Source: Branchiostoma floridae (Eukaryota > Chordata > Leptocardii > Amphioxiformes > Branchiostomatidae). From it: 64,000 nt of DNA. Shown here in pieces: positions 50,881-63,595 of the stretch (its first letter is position 1; every line of letters starts with the position of its first letter). The notes beneath the pieces were generated by a model. That model searched no databases and was not told the origin of the DNA. It worked only from the letters and a program-made list of their open reading frames with translations. The stretch spans positions 15,953,496 through 16,017,495 of the forward strand of contig NC_049986.1 in NCBI RefSeq assembly GCF_000003815.2, written 5' to 3'. Both the position numbers and the translations under genes were made by a program.

Positions 50881-53260
50881 TTTTCTACATACAAACATAC
50901 ATACATACAAACGCCACCCAAAATATAACCTTCTCTGCGAAGGTGATAAAAGGACTTTGCTTTTGACATATTAAAGTTTCATAGGTTGTTGTCTTGGATG
51001 CAGTACTGTGTGTCAGGGTAGGTGGTGCTTTTGTAGTCAGCTGCTATGCTGACTTGGGAACATCAGAATGCTGTCTTCTGTATCAATGTCCCATTGGACC
51101 TTAAATCTCTACTTTTTCGGGATCAGCCACAAAAATTACAGACGAGCTGTGCCCTTGTGTTTGAAACATGTTGTTACAGTCAAAAGAGTGGTAGGATCTA
51201 CAAATTTCCTTCCCCATAACGTTAGATCTGATCACAATGTCACATGCCTGATACAGTCTCATGCCTGATACAGAATAATGTTGATATATGTTCATATCAT
51301 CATATATAGACATGCAATAAATGGTAGATAGAAATTAAGATAAAAGGAGAAAGTGTTTTCTCTAAGACTGGAAGCCCCATGGAGAAAATTCTAACCTTAA
51401 CATTTTGTCTCTATGTTCTACAATTAAGAATAACACATGTAGCAATGTGTTTCTCGATTCACTGGTCCTTTTCTGTTGTCTCTATGTGGTGAAAAACAAA
51501 ACGGCAAACTTGCTTTTTGCCCCCGGTGGTTATGTCGCTTTGGTTGTTGTAGATAGTTACAGTTAACTATAGTGACAGTTTAATAAGACCCACCAAACAA
51601 CATTCCTTCAGCATATGATCATGACAAAAGACAGTTGTTTTATCCAGACCCTATACTTACTGCACACTTACATCCCACCTTGATTGTTATACTGGCAACT
51701 TGGGCTAATTATATAACTGATCAGTAAGTCAAGGACTACCCTCCACCCCACCTACATTTTATCACGTTTTAGTACATTTTTGCTGGTTGATGGAAGTTGT
51801 TGTAAAGTCAAACTTCCTTCAAGGGATGCTTCCGGTAACAGAAATAACCAGAATGAACATAAGCTCTCACCCTGTAATGTTTGGTGTAGTAATGTACATG
51901 TATGTGTATGAATGCCATTCCATGTTTATAATAGAGTAAATAGTTACTAAAATGTCAACGTGGTTATCTTGTCCTTCCAAAAGATGTGGAGAATTCCTTG
52001 TCAGTGTCAGCTTTCCTCTCCCATCCTACCCCTCATCTATACAGTCTGCTCTGATGCTGGACAAAAGGAGAAAAGAAGAACTTGACAAAAGTTAGAGCTG
52101 CCCTGCCAGCCAGTAGCTAGCCAAAAAACTTCAGCATTAATTGGTCTGACTTTGTTCTAAATACTGTATTGTCACTCTCCTGTCAAATATATCACTCATG
52201 TTGAGGACAAAATTCTGAAGGACAGTTAACAATGAGAGAAGGCTACAGAACATGTCTTACTGTAACATTTAGACATTTGTATTTTCTGAAATGTCAAGGA
52301 GAGCGATGACCTGAATTAATGTGGCAGACGCTGGCACACCCGACTGACACGTTCCAAATTTGCTAAAACGTTTTCTGATTTTGTTTCTACCTCCCTTCAT
52401 TCACGGGAAGCTCAATTCTGCCTGCAGGCCACTTTTAATCGAGACCATGAGTGAGAATGTGAGGGTCAAATATTGAATGATTGAAGTCATGACAGATTAC
52501 ATGATTGAAGTCATAATCTAAATTTAGAACAATTGGGAGAATACTTGTAAAAATTCTCACAGAAACAATCAGTGTCTTACCACAAAATGTCACTCAAATT
52601 GTGTTTCTGAAAGAAAGGAGTCATTCTCATTAGGCTTATTTACCCGACGTTGATGCGTGTTGTCATACCTGACCTTTTGTAGTGTCTTCAACACTGAAAA
52701 ACAACACCTGACTTTATTAATGTCCTCCGTTCTGAGCAAATCTACTGGAAGAACATGTCCGTAGGCAATCTTTGGTGGAAAGGTATGTTGCTGGGATAAC
52801 AGAGGTTTCACAGGCCATATCACAATCGGACGTGCATTTAAATGACCTGGAATGGCTAAGATTATACATAATCGTCCCAGGGACACAAAAGGATCATTGT
52901 GTTCTACCCAACAAGCAACCTTGCCCAAAGCTAGAGGACAATTAAGTTCACCTTCTTACGTAGAGATAGAGATCAGTACTTAAGATGTATTTCTTACTTT
53001 TACTGTGTTGTACAGATCGTCTGTCAAGATGACTAAGATTTATATAACTCATTACATACTAAAGAAAGCTGTCTCCATGGCAAATGGTTTATCTTGTCTG
53101 ATATATGGACATAAGTATGCAATAAAATCAATCAACTTTTCAATATATTAGACTCATTGTTGTGTGAAGTGGATTTGCCAAATCAGTATTATCACTACAG
53201 CAAGGGGCTAGTCCACTGTCAGTGGTGTGCGTCCATACTCTTTCCTACTTGTCACTCACT
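50881..53260. other. no gene recognised
   Basis: No frame with domain similarity, and no strong repeat beyond short direct repeats such as CATGCCTGATACAG (51242 and 51260). Confidence 0.45.
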
Positions 53261-53269
53261 CACTCACTC

Positions 53270-53873
53270 ACTCAATCCATTGTTTGACTATACTGCTACT
53301 GGGATCCCTGACGCAGGGGTAGGCAGAAGTCGGACAGTTCACACCACACGTTCAAACAGCACTGTCCGGTGGGTCGACCCTGTTAGACTGCACACCTTGA
53401 TGTCCCTCCTAACACCCTCCATCCAAGTTTTTCTCGGCCTACCACGACCCGTTACCTGACACTTTCAGTTTGGTGATGGTATTAATGCAGTCACTTGACC
53501 TTTCTACGTGTCCATACCACCTGAGACGGCGAGACCGCAATACTGAGGTACTGTCCGGGATGCCAAGTTTATTGAGTAGGCAAGATGGCGAGGTCTCATC
53601 CTGGGGTTTGACGCCGCAAATCCACCTTATCATGGCCTGATCATTGCAGCACAACCACTGTGGATCAGAGGCAGTAGGGGCCCAGGTTTCACTCCCCTGG
53701 AGCATGGCTGCACGATCACAGGAGTCAAACACTTTGCCACGGGTTTTAAAGGGTTTTGTTCCAGATTCAAAATGATATCTTGGGAGAAATCTACATCCAA
53801 ATAGCATTCTCGATTCGCGCACCTTGCGAGAAGTTATGGCATTGGAATTCATGGATAATCCCTGACATATCAT
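53270..53873 (-). pseudogene. non-LTR reverse-transcriptase C-terminal tail
   Basis: On the minus strand: LQGSETWAPTASD, AMIRWICGVKPQDETSPSCL, LNKLGIPDSTSVLRSRRLRW and YGHVERSSD, then after a frameshift GRGRPRKTWMEGVRRDIKVC. This is the standard RTE/Rex-like tail (SETW, MIRWxCGV, RRLRWYGHVER, GRPRKTW). Truncated at the 5' end, frameshifted near 53440 and stopped shortly after. Confidence 0.9.
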
Positions 53874-53879
53874 TTACTT

Positions 53880-56800
53880 TCAGATCAGTTATTCTTTACG
53901 AACCCAGCTTTACATTGGATAAATAGTGGCTGTGTATTTGGGTCAAAATTAGCATCGAAGGACAAACTACACAAAAAAAGTTAATCCAAAGTCTGAACAA
54001 TTTCATTCCTCTTCAGTTTGCTTTTGTAGTTGATGAATACCATCTTATTGGGTTGACTTAAACTAACAATGATGTTATTTTGGTTGTTTGGTTTGTTCGG
54101 AGCCTTAAGAGACTTGTGATATCCACTTATTACAGTATGACTTAGTACTTAGTACACATTACAGGAAGACAATATGGTTGAACATGTATACCACAGTTTT
54201 TCTGAAAGCCAAATCTCTATTTCTGATTTTAGATTCTTTACATTACATTAGAACTATTGAATCCTACATTTGGTATATAGCTATAATATATTACAGTATA
54301 TCATTCCAACACAAGGAAACTCAAGTTTATTGCACACACAAAAAAGAGCAAAAGACGTCATGACATTAATGCACATCATACCTTCAGCTTTATTCATCAA
54401 TTCGAACAAAAGACCCAACACCGTGCCAGTTTGGTTGGAGTACATTTGTTCGAATTTTCAACAGCATCGCATGTATACGAGTTTGAATCCTTCAAATCAA
54501 ACTATGGAGCCCCGGGCCATACCGTAAAATATGGACCAGTCAGAACACCGGTGTCAAACATAAATACGCCCCGGGTATGATACAACAAGTGTTATAACAT
54601 ATTAAGTTTTGTGTAGACTCTTTGCCATTACAATACACACCTGGCTAAGCTTTAAGCATCTGCCTTGGACCAGCAATCCAGGATACACTGGTCTCAGTAT
54701 ATATCTGCCATAATCACACCCTGGACAAAGAGAAGTCCTTGAAGACTGTCTTCACATGAGAAGAGTGCTGATCCCAGGGTTCATGGGACCTGACCCAAGA
54801 TGACCTCTGTCATTAGACAGGTCCTCGGACAAAGGCTGTCCTTGGTGCAGACAACTACAGAACCACAGCCCTGGAAACGGGGTCCAAACGTGCATGTTAT
54901 ACAGAGGCAGTCAACAGTAAAGACATGGAACATATCTAGTAAACTGTATATGTAACATTCAATTGAGCTTTTCAAATGTCTTTCAAACCAATACAGGCGT
55001 ATGTTTTGTGACAATGTTTAGAGATTGTCCAGTCTCCATGTCGTATTGGAAATGTCTAGCAATATTGGAACATGGTAACTGTACTATATTTAGTACATGA
55101 ACTTTAAGACAAGTTGAGGGCAGGTAACATGACATTACTATTCCAGAAAATAAATGGGCCTTTTAGTACCCTAGTCATTAGTATTAACCTTTTTTATGAA
55201 AAGTTAGGTCATACAGTAAGTTGCAATTCAGTCAAACTTGTAAAACTAAAAGTGACCACCTCTAGATAAGAACCGCCTGGCTATTGTGAGCACTTAAGTG
55301 ATAGACTAGTGTCTGCCTATCTCTTCTTCTCCTCTCAGACTTGAAATGTTGGGAAGATTTCCGATAAGACTGACCTTCTTTATTATAGTGCACTGTAATA
55401 ATAGGGTGAGTATGCCCTGTAAGATTGTTAGTGTAGATAGACTTGTGGCATTCTGACCAGTGATATCACACTTCTAAGATCGAAATGTAGTTTTTCTGGT
55501 GTTTCATGCAGCAAGAAAGATGCCATGTTAGATAAAGTGTCATTGTCATTATTATGTGTCAGAAATGTCTTGTATATTAGTCAAATAGTCTTTTTATCTA
55601 AATTCTATAAGTTGTCATACATACTGGTATTTGGTCAAACCTGTACAAGTGATCACATGTACAAATACAGAGGTAGGTGCTGCCCTATGCGCCATCAGGC
55701 AAGTCAGGTGCGGAAAGGACTTTGACTTTGGCTATGGTGACCACCTGTCCACATAGACCAGATGTTGTCAAGTCCCCTAAGTGGTCTTCTTTGGCAGTTT
55801 TGACTGTGTATCTATGATAAATATGCTGAGTCTCAGATGTTTCAGTTAAAGTTTTAGTTTTTAAGCAGGGCTCTAAAAACCAGTGAGATAAGTTATGCCT
55901 TAAACACTGTCCCATCTAAACAGGAGATGTTGATAACAAAAGCTAGAATGTCTTAAGTGCCATCACAAAACCCACTTCAGTCTAAAGAGCTTTGACAACA
56001 CAAAAGAACAGATAGTTTCTAGGGGCCGCTCAAGTGCCTGAATGAGAAAACAATGAGAGAGTAATTGGTTCTCAAGTCCTTCCGTCTATATAGACTTCCT
56101 TTGATAACCCTTATAAATAAGGCACGAGTAGGCGAGCTTGTAGGTTGTAGGTACAGTGTCCATACTTTTGATATGCAAGTCTTCATACTGATTCTCTCAT
56201 TGCTTTGATGATTGCTTTGGGTATCTGCCATAATGATTGCCACTGGGATCCCAAAACATGGTTGAAGGGCTTGGTTGGTATCTGTATCTGAATCTAAAGC
56301 CACAGACAGCCTGGCATAAGACATACATGTACATGTAAGTTACAAAATTTTTATGTATCAAAAGATACAGAATGATGTAGAACACGTCTTCCATTCAACC
56401 ATGTACCGGGCTAGCCTGCAGACTTATCTTCAGGTTATATCTACATGGATCTAAGTACTTGAAATTTAACCACTACTCTATTGTTTAACAATTGGGTACT
56501 TCAGTACCGCCTGGAAACTATCCTTTCCACAAACTTGTCTCTACTCGGCTGACTCCACTTCAGAAATCCTGGTCTGGTTATCATCATCTTCAACTTCTGA
56601 AGAGGAAAAGTCTCCAGCTTGTAAATCTCGTACACAAAAGAATCAAGTACAAGTAAGCAGAATGTATCTAGAGGAAAATCTTTATTGATTACCCCTATTG
56701 TTTCACTATAAGGGCACTCCACCATTGCCTAGATATCATCTGACAAAAATCATTAATGTCCCAACTTTTGATACACACAAATTCACAATGCATTGTCAAA

Positions 56801-58093
56801 TATCTTGGTGTTTTCTGCTCTACTTTTTGTAGAATCCTAAGATTTGGGAAAATGCTACTTAATTGTGATCCAACTCCGGAAGTATTGGTGCTGTAAATGC
56901 TTAATTACCTCATTACAGACTCATTAGCTTAGTTCTATCTTTGTCAGTACCCAGTGCTTATAGTTATTGTCTTAATGGCACTTTCCATTGGGAGTGTATT
57001 AAGGTGTGAGACCAGAGATAGGATTCATACACTGGGATTTCCTTATCTTGATAATGTGTTAATGAGAATAAATTGTAGTTTGATGATTGTTGATGGTGTT
57101 AAATGTAGCTCCAGGCAAAGGAAGACTTAAGAAACTCCTTAGATTTCCTGTAGCCTGATTAAATCTCGCTTATAGCAGCCCACCCAATCAGCTGCCAGTT
57201 ACAGCTCAGGACAGCAGAGTTTGTGTCACACAGACTCCTGTTACCTGATGTCATAGAAAGAAAGATACCTTGTGGCATAAGAAGATAGATATCAAACCAG
57301 ACCTGAAACCTGACTTGTTAGCTGACTTTCATGTGTCCTCATGTTGTATTGATTGGCCAAGCAATCGGACACAAGATTGAGACATCACTGGCTCCATTCC
57401 TGATGTTCCAGGCTAGATGTTGTGTCCATTGGAAAGACATTTTTCACTACTTTCCTCACACCTTTTACCTTGTACCTTTGTCCCTTAACCTGGTATTCCA
57501 GTATTCTCAAACCACTCAGGTGTAAAAATTGGTACCTGGCTAGGCTTCAATTGGGGAGGTCAAAGATGGTAGATGGAGAGGTAATTTTGGTAATTGTGTA
57601 GTTTGCGGCTCCGAACATGGTATTTTGAGGGCGATAGCCCGGCTGCGCGTCGTCGACGTATTAGGTATCCGGTGTCACCGATCACCTCTCGTTTGTTATT
57701 TTACATTGCAACCTTTTGGACAGACCAAGGGGGTTAGAATAGGACAGGATAAGATTTTATACATGCCAACAAGCAAATATCCACCCAGGGATGGTGGGGT
57801 GGGTCCTGTTATCAGCCCTGGTCTGTTAACCACCATATCAGCAAGGAGATTACGCCAAGGAGGTCTAAATTAAAGGAATTTTTAACCTCCTTGATTACAG
57901 GTACACCTCGATATCAGCTGTTACGATACACTCAAGAACACAAAAAGAGGTCTTCCTTCCTTGGATTGTTATCTACCACTCCCATCAGTAGTCAATCAAT
58001 TGCTCATTTCAGTCAGTAGTGTCAACAGAGGTTTGTGATAACATTGTGTTTTAACTGCGCTCTTCTACACGCCTCAAATAGGCACTATAAGGT
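53880..58093. other. no gene recognised
   Basis: Gene-poor AT-rich sequence. Units related to 50690-50880 occur near 55230 and 55630. Confidence 0.45.
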
Positions 58094-58193
58094 NNNNNNN
58101 NNNNNNNNNNNNNNNNNNNNNNNNNNNNNNNNNNNNNNNNNNNNNNNNNNNNNNNNNNNNNNNNNNNNNNNNNNNNNNNNNNNNNNNNNNNNN
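58094..58193. other. assembly gap (100 N)
   Basis: Fixed-size run of N. The true distance is unknown. Confidence 1.
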
Positions 58194-58531
58194 ATGGCGT
58201 TTTCTGCGTGTTTACTGTAACAACCTGCGGATGACCGCGGGTGACCCCCGCCGATAGAACGCCCGTTCTATTCGATCACGTCAGATCGAACAAGATTCGT
58301 GTTCTGATACCCCGAATAGAAGTCAAATTTGACCATCGGGTTTGTTTAGTGGGGGTGTTGAAAATCATGTTTAACCTTTTTCTATTTAAAAACCAATTAT
58401 ATCTTTTTAATTGTGTTGTAGTTTAACATAAATTGTTCGAAATAAAGTACAATACGCTGTTTAAAAGATATAATCGATAAATACTTAACACTAGTATTAG
58501 CGTCCTGTCCCCTCTATAATGGTGCGGTCCA

Positions 58532-58567
58532 AAAAGTGGGCGGTTATTCTAATAACCGCCCACTTTT
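58532..58567. repeat. perfect 17+17 palindrome
   Basis: AAAAGTGGGCGGTTATT-CT-AATAACCGCCCACTTTT, a nearly spacerless inverted repeat with no arm mismatch. Confidence 0.9.
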
Positions 58568-58702
58568 CAGGTTACTGCCTGATAACCCATAGGAAATGGG
58601 GGCCTCTGATTGGTCAACTCCATCTGGCTATATGATAATACTACTTATCATGTATTATCCCATCACAACGGCATATTTATGATGTAATATGATGATAAAC
58701 TG

Positions 58703-58783
58703 TAGTGAAAAGATTTAAACTTTGTTCCAACACAAAAAGAAATTCACCATAAATTTTCAACCGAAGTTTAAACCTTTTCACTA
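58703..58783. repeat. 81-nt hairpin
   Basis: TAGTGAAAAGATTTAAACTT pairs with AAGTTTAAACCTTTTCACTA with one mismatch around a 41-base loop. Confidence 0.7.
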
Positions 58784-58827
58784 TGGAATTTACCAGCACA
58801 GATGAGCTTTCATTAGATGATAAACTG

Positions 58828-58905
58828 GTGCAATGGCAGAGTGGACGGAGTGTTCGCCTTGCATTCGGTAGGTCGTGAGTTTGATCCCCGGCCGAGTCGA
58901 ACCAA
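58828..58905 (+). repeat. tRNA-like SINE head
   Basis: A box TGGCAGAGTGGA and B box GAGTTTGATCCC at tRNA-like spacing, ending CCGGCCGAGTCGAACC. No intact acceptor stem. Confidence 0.6.
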
Positions 58906-58949
58906 TTAACACTTTAAAAATAGTACATGCTGTTTTCTCTGTTTAGCAC

Positions 58950-59293
58950 CTAGCATTCTAGCCTGGAATCCAGCCGTGTTGTGCTCTGGTCGCTCTGCTT
59001 CCTGCCAACACGTCTGGCCTTCGTTAGGATTGGAACAATCGGCCCTTACGTCACTAATGAGTAGAAAGATAGAAGTAGTGTTCCGTTCGATTACAAACTG
59101 TAAACATGATTGTTTGTGTTCGATTTCCATCTTGGTGGTGCTAACAGCCAATCAGAAATCTCGCAGATAAAATCTGCGAATATTTAAATGCCAATCGTTT
59201 GAATGGTAACGAAGGCCAGTCGTACTGGCAGGAAGCGTACCGCAGGGGAGCGACCAAAGCACAATACGGCTGGATTCCAGGCTACTAGCATTC
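58950..59293. mobile_element. 326-bp MITE, TAGCCTGG-ended, exact 9-bp target duplication
   Basis: The element 58959-59284 begins TAGCCTGGAATCCAGCCGT and ends with its complement. It is flanked by CTAGCATTC on both sides (58950-58958, 59285-59293). Arms extend about 70 bases with indels (GGTCGCTC, CTTCCTGCCA, CTGGCCTTCGTTA all mirrored). It shares only the outer eight bases with the elements at 36677 and 45598. Confidence 0.85.
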
Positions 59294-60016
59294 GGGGAAG
59301 AGTTTGGAAGTTGAACACACACCACTACTAGTGGACTAGCCCCTGCTGTAATGATAGCATATGTAATTGTGTGGCCCAGTGCTACTGAAATGGAGATGGG
59401 TGCCGCCCTATGTGCACCAAGGCGCGGGAAGGACTTAATTTGACTGACTTACATAATATAAAGATCTAACACCCTGACATCTGTTTGGAAATTGCTTTCA
59501 CTGTGTATGTGAAGGAATGTAAGGACTGTATTGTGGCAAACAAGACTTTGTACTCAGTGTTTCACAAATTTGTCACATTCACAGTCTGCCCTGCCTGGGT
59601 CTGCGTAAAATCAAGTCCTTTTCATTCAAACCTACCACCTTGCATATGAATAAATCTTCAAGCCCAGATAAAGTTGTAAAGCACGAAACAAAAGGGTAAG
59701 ATCAGTTGTTCACAAGAATAGTGTGATAATTACTCCAGATCTAAATTATCCTGATACAAATTCTGTGATAAACTGTCACCTTTAATTGCTCAATGATCTT
59801 CTCTGGTGTGATATTCAGATTTCAATGACAAGAGCAAATTAAAACCTTTAGACTTTTGTTGGTGTGTGTTATCTTTGGTGTATTTAGCACCTATCAAAAC
59901 TCCATTGTCTTTTATGCTCGGTGCAGTTAGACAACATTTAGCATTTCAGGGTGGGAAAATGTACTCAAAAAGTGTGGTTCTTTAACGATGATTGTCTTGT
60001 CATCAGTGTTGCCTCC
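59294..60016. other. no gene recognised
   Basis: A diverged phrase (ATGGGTGCCGCCCTATG...GGGAAGGACTT, about 59396-59436) also occurs near 55677-55722. Nothing else stands out. Confidence 0.4.
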
Positions 60017-60116
60017 NNNNNNNNNNNNNNNNNNNNNNNNNNNNNNNNNNNNNNNNNNNNNNNNNNNNNNNNNNNNNNNNNNNNNNNNNNNNNNNNNNNN
60101 NNNNNNNNNNNNNNNN
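60017..60116. other. assembly gap (100 N)
   Basis: Fixed-size run of N. Confidence 1.
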
Positions 60117-61080
60117 ACAATCTGTCTCGCATCGGGAGAGTTCTGTTTAGAAGCCCACTTTGTTGAGATTTGTTGTTAAATCTGTCTTAGCTTGCAAAAA
60201 TGCGTTTTTATCAGTTTTATGTCATGTCAGGTTTTTTTTAATGGATAACGTGAAATTTTGTCTGTTCCAATCAAATAAGCAATATTTTGTCCTTGAATAG
60301 AGGGTTAGGCCCTACAGACAGCTCTGCTTTTCATGACTTTGCTTCAAGAAACTTTTTATGTCATTTGGGGAACTGCCTAAAGATGTGGGAAATTCCCCCA
60401 AACTGGTAATTCTTTTACCAACTGTTTATGCTGCAATTGGTCAAGCATAGAAAAGCAGACAAAATATCCCTGTCTTGACAATTTTCTGCCAGTCCTTTCC
60501 ACGGAGACTCCACATAAATCCTCGGCCTGTCAAGCTCTTGTCTGTCCTTTTGTTGCCATGAAGTGGAACATGAATAGACACGAAAACCTCTGATAAAGAC
60601 AAGACTAGATTCCCACAATATGACCGTGAGAAGTGTCTCTTCTCCCGCCACAATAGGGACACCCCGTAAGTGACTGACCATTGCCTCACGCCGAACTGCA
60701 AAGACATTGAAGCTACATCATGAAAGGAAAATGCTGGGAATCTCTGAAGAGAAAGGGACCGAATGACAGTCTTCTGACAAAAATCACCCCTCTCACAAAG
60801 AGACTCCACATAAATAACTGTCTCCGATAATTGCAGTACGAACCTCCCCCCATTATAGTAAAGGAAACATTTAGTCCTTTAGAAAGTTCTTCAGAAGTCC
60901 TCAGTGGAAGGGATAGAAAGCATAGAGTGATAATAAAGGGTGCAAGTATTGCTTCTTTTGTCCGCTGCGATTGTTGTTGTGATGGTCCCATGGTTTTTCC
61001 CTCCCTTCACAGTACAACCAAAGATGCCGTGCCGAGCTATTGATTTGTGTTATTGTCTGTACTGATGGCGCTGTACTTTC
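60117..61080. other. no gene recognised
   Basis: Two overlapping minus-strand frames of about 90-120 codons (60415-60991) have no recognisable domain. AGACTCCACATAAAT occurs twice (about 60505 and 60801), so part of this is a loose direct repeat. Confidence 0.4.
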
Positions 61081-61119
61081 TGTGGTGTGAACTCTAGATG
61101 AGACATCAACTTACTGTCT

Positions 61120-61320
61120 GTGAGAGACACGGCTGTCTCCAGGACCCGTCCATCCTTCCCAGGATGGAAGTAGAAAGTTAATTTGCTTATTATGTTAGAA
61201 AAGAATCTCACCCCATCCATCCAAAAATATGATCTTTCTGACATGAAATGATGAAAATGCATTTTTGTAAGCTTAAAGTAATAGATATAACAACAAAAGT
61301 TAACAACATTGGCTCCTAAA
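61120..61320. repeat. dispersed repeat copy (same family as 36415-36650)
   Basis: CTCCAGGACCCGTCCATCC, TCACCCCATCCATCC, GTAAGCTTAAAG and AGTTAACAACATTGGCTCC follow the same order as at 36415-36650. Confidence 0.6.
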
Positions 61321-63439
61321 TGATAGCGTTAGTTCACCTATATCCGTAGAGTAACCTATATCCGTTGTATATAGAAATAGGGTAAGTGGAGATTGTTAAG
61401 TGGAAGGCAGATATTTTGATATTTGCAGAATTGCAATATTTAGAAAATGTTCACATTTGATGCCCACGTCGTTGACCTGAAATCTCTAAATACTCAGTTT
61501 TTTTGCAACAACGAATATATGTTACCTCACGGATTAAGGTGAACTAACGTTAATTGGGATGGTATGAAAATCAAAGCTGGAGACAACCAAGTGGTCTGAG
61601 ACAAAGTCTTCCTGGCCTGGGCCTTACGGTCCCTTTTCTTTGGAGTACTTGTGGACCTAGAATTCAAACTCAGAGGAAATGTTGAAAAAAAATGAAACAT
61701 TGAACAGTTTCATTTGGAACCATGACATTACAACCCATGGTATCAAACTCTGAAACGCCAGAACATCAATTTAGGAGGACAAGTTATATTGGAGGGTCCA
61801 TGTGTCCATGTTTTTCCTTCACTTAACTTCTCAAACTTATTTTGGAAAAAATTAAACTTACAACAAATGTGCCATGACGTTGATAATGAGGTGGAAAATG
61901 AGTACTTTTATTCACCCCAAGCCAGTCATAAAGATGTCTTATCTTTATTGTTTAGTAGCTTCTAGACATGCTTGTTTTCGTTGGACTTAATTAGCCCTAA
62001 TTATGGTTGAACTCTGACTTTTCCTGTTGGCGGTAATGTACCAGTCTTGCAAGAACAAGTCAGTCAAGTGTTCACAGCAGTAAATCATTCCTCAACTTAC
62101 AATAAAAGCTGACAGCAGATGCACAGACTGTGTCAAAGTTACCATAAATTATTCTCCCTCCGTGTCTGTCTTCCGCTCAGCACAAAGGGAAGCCCCTTTG
62201 TTCGCTGCACACGATAATTGTTCCAACATGCGTCACGCGGACACAGAAGTGACACAGAACACCTCGAGGTGGGTCAGAACATTCCAACACATGCGCAACC
62301 TCCTCAGGGTTTCAAGAAGACAAGCACTGAACTTAAGAAAGTAAATGTTTCTTTTGTACTCTTTTACACTTTTAAAAATTCACTCTTTCCTTCTCTACAT
62401 AAGAAGCTTTTAAGTTAATATATAAATAGAGTCTGTTTCCTTGGCTTCTATGGAAGCTTGCCTTCTATGGAACCTGGTTCTTTTTGCAGTGATGTTTGTA
62501 AGATGACAGGTCATTGAACCGTAAAGGATGGGATGTGACATGTTGTGACATTATGACCAATAAATGTACCTAAAGTATTTCGCAAAGAAGTCCAGATCCT
62601 TGTGTGTAGCAGTATCCAAGATACTTCCAGTAGCTGCTCCTTTTGCCCATCATAGCTGCGTTTGGCTTGTTTAGACTTTGAGCAAGATTATGAGTGTTTT
62701 GTATGTCAGATATCTGTTCTTGTCTGTCAGCAGGGCTGAGCCCTTTGTAATAGCCACAGGCTAGTTGGGCAACCCTGGCTGTGTGTGCCGAACAGCCAAA
62801 CCAATAAATAAAATGAATGAATAAAAGATTTCTGTAAGAAGTATGCACCGTCAGAAAAGTGTACAAAACACCACCAAACAAGCCTGACTGCTTCGTCTGC
62901 TTGGAGCTTTAATAATAGCTGTACTGCATTCGCTATCAAGGAGCTTTCATCAAACTGATGAAAGCTTCTTGTTGCTATGTAAGAAAAAATTGAAAGAAAA
63001 CATTTCAGCCATGAATACAATGCATGAAGGAAACTACTTTTTTTCCCCGATCATTAACATCTGGTAGCTTTAACTTTAGGGAAAATATTGCACATTCATC
63101 ATTACAGAATATTGTGTCTTTGCAACTTTTGTGAAGTTTCTCCGTCGTTATTGATGTTTGAGAATCGTCTTTAGTTGGAGGAAAGATACAAAAGGGTTTC
63201 AGCCCATTGTGAGTGGAGTGTATAGCTATGCAGGCTGACACAGGGTCAGAGCAGGGTACACAAGTGTACCATCAGCTCTTTGTCTGCATGTATCAATAGG
63301 CACTTCTACTGTAGCAGCTAGGGTGGTTGTCTCAATGGGCAGTTTTGTGGTGGCAGCTAGGGCGCATCTTTGTGCTGACCTATGGTGGCAGGCCAGACAA
63401 AATGTGACCCAGGGGTTGTCTGGGTCTCTGTGGTTGGGT
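61321..63439. other. no gene recognised
   Basis: No exon-like sequence. Contains the palindrome at 62937-62971. Confidence 0.45.
62937..62971. repeat. short palindrome, AAGGAGCTT family
   Basis: CAAGGAGCTTTCATCA and TGATGAAAGCTTCTTG pair with one mismatch around AAC. Confidence 0.65.
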
Positions 63440-63595
63440 GATTCATTAATCAGCTTTTTTTCTATACTTGTGAACAACCTGTTTGTGTGTCAGGGCTGTC
63501 TACAGGACCCATCCCGGGCTAGAAATTTGCTTGTTTGGAAGGGAAAAAATACTCCGTCCGTCCACAAAAACTGAACATCCTGACATTTTTAACGC
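63440..63595. repeat. third copy of the GGACCC dispersed repeat
   Basis: GGGCTGTCTACAGGACCCATC followed by CCGTCCGTCCACAAAAACTG and a GAACATCCTGACAT phrase parallels 36415-36560 and 61120-61260. Confidence 0.5.

Noticed and set aside
60415-60991. Overlapping minus-strand frames of about 90-120 codons
   Set aside because: Different frames of the same loose repeat, with no recognisable motif.
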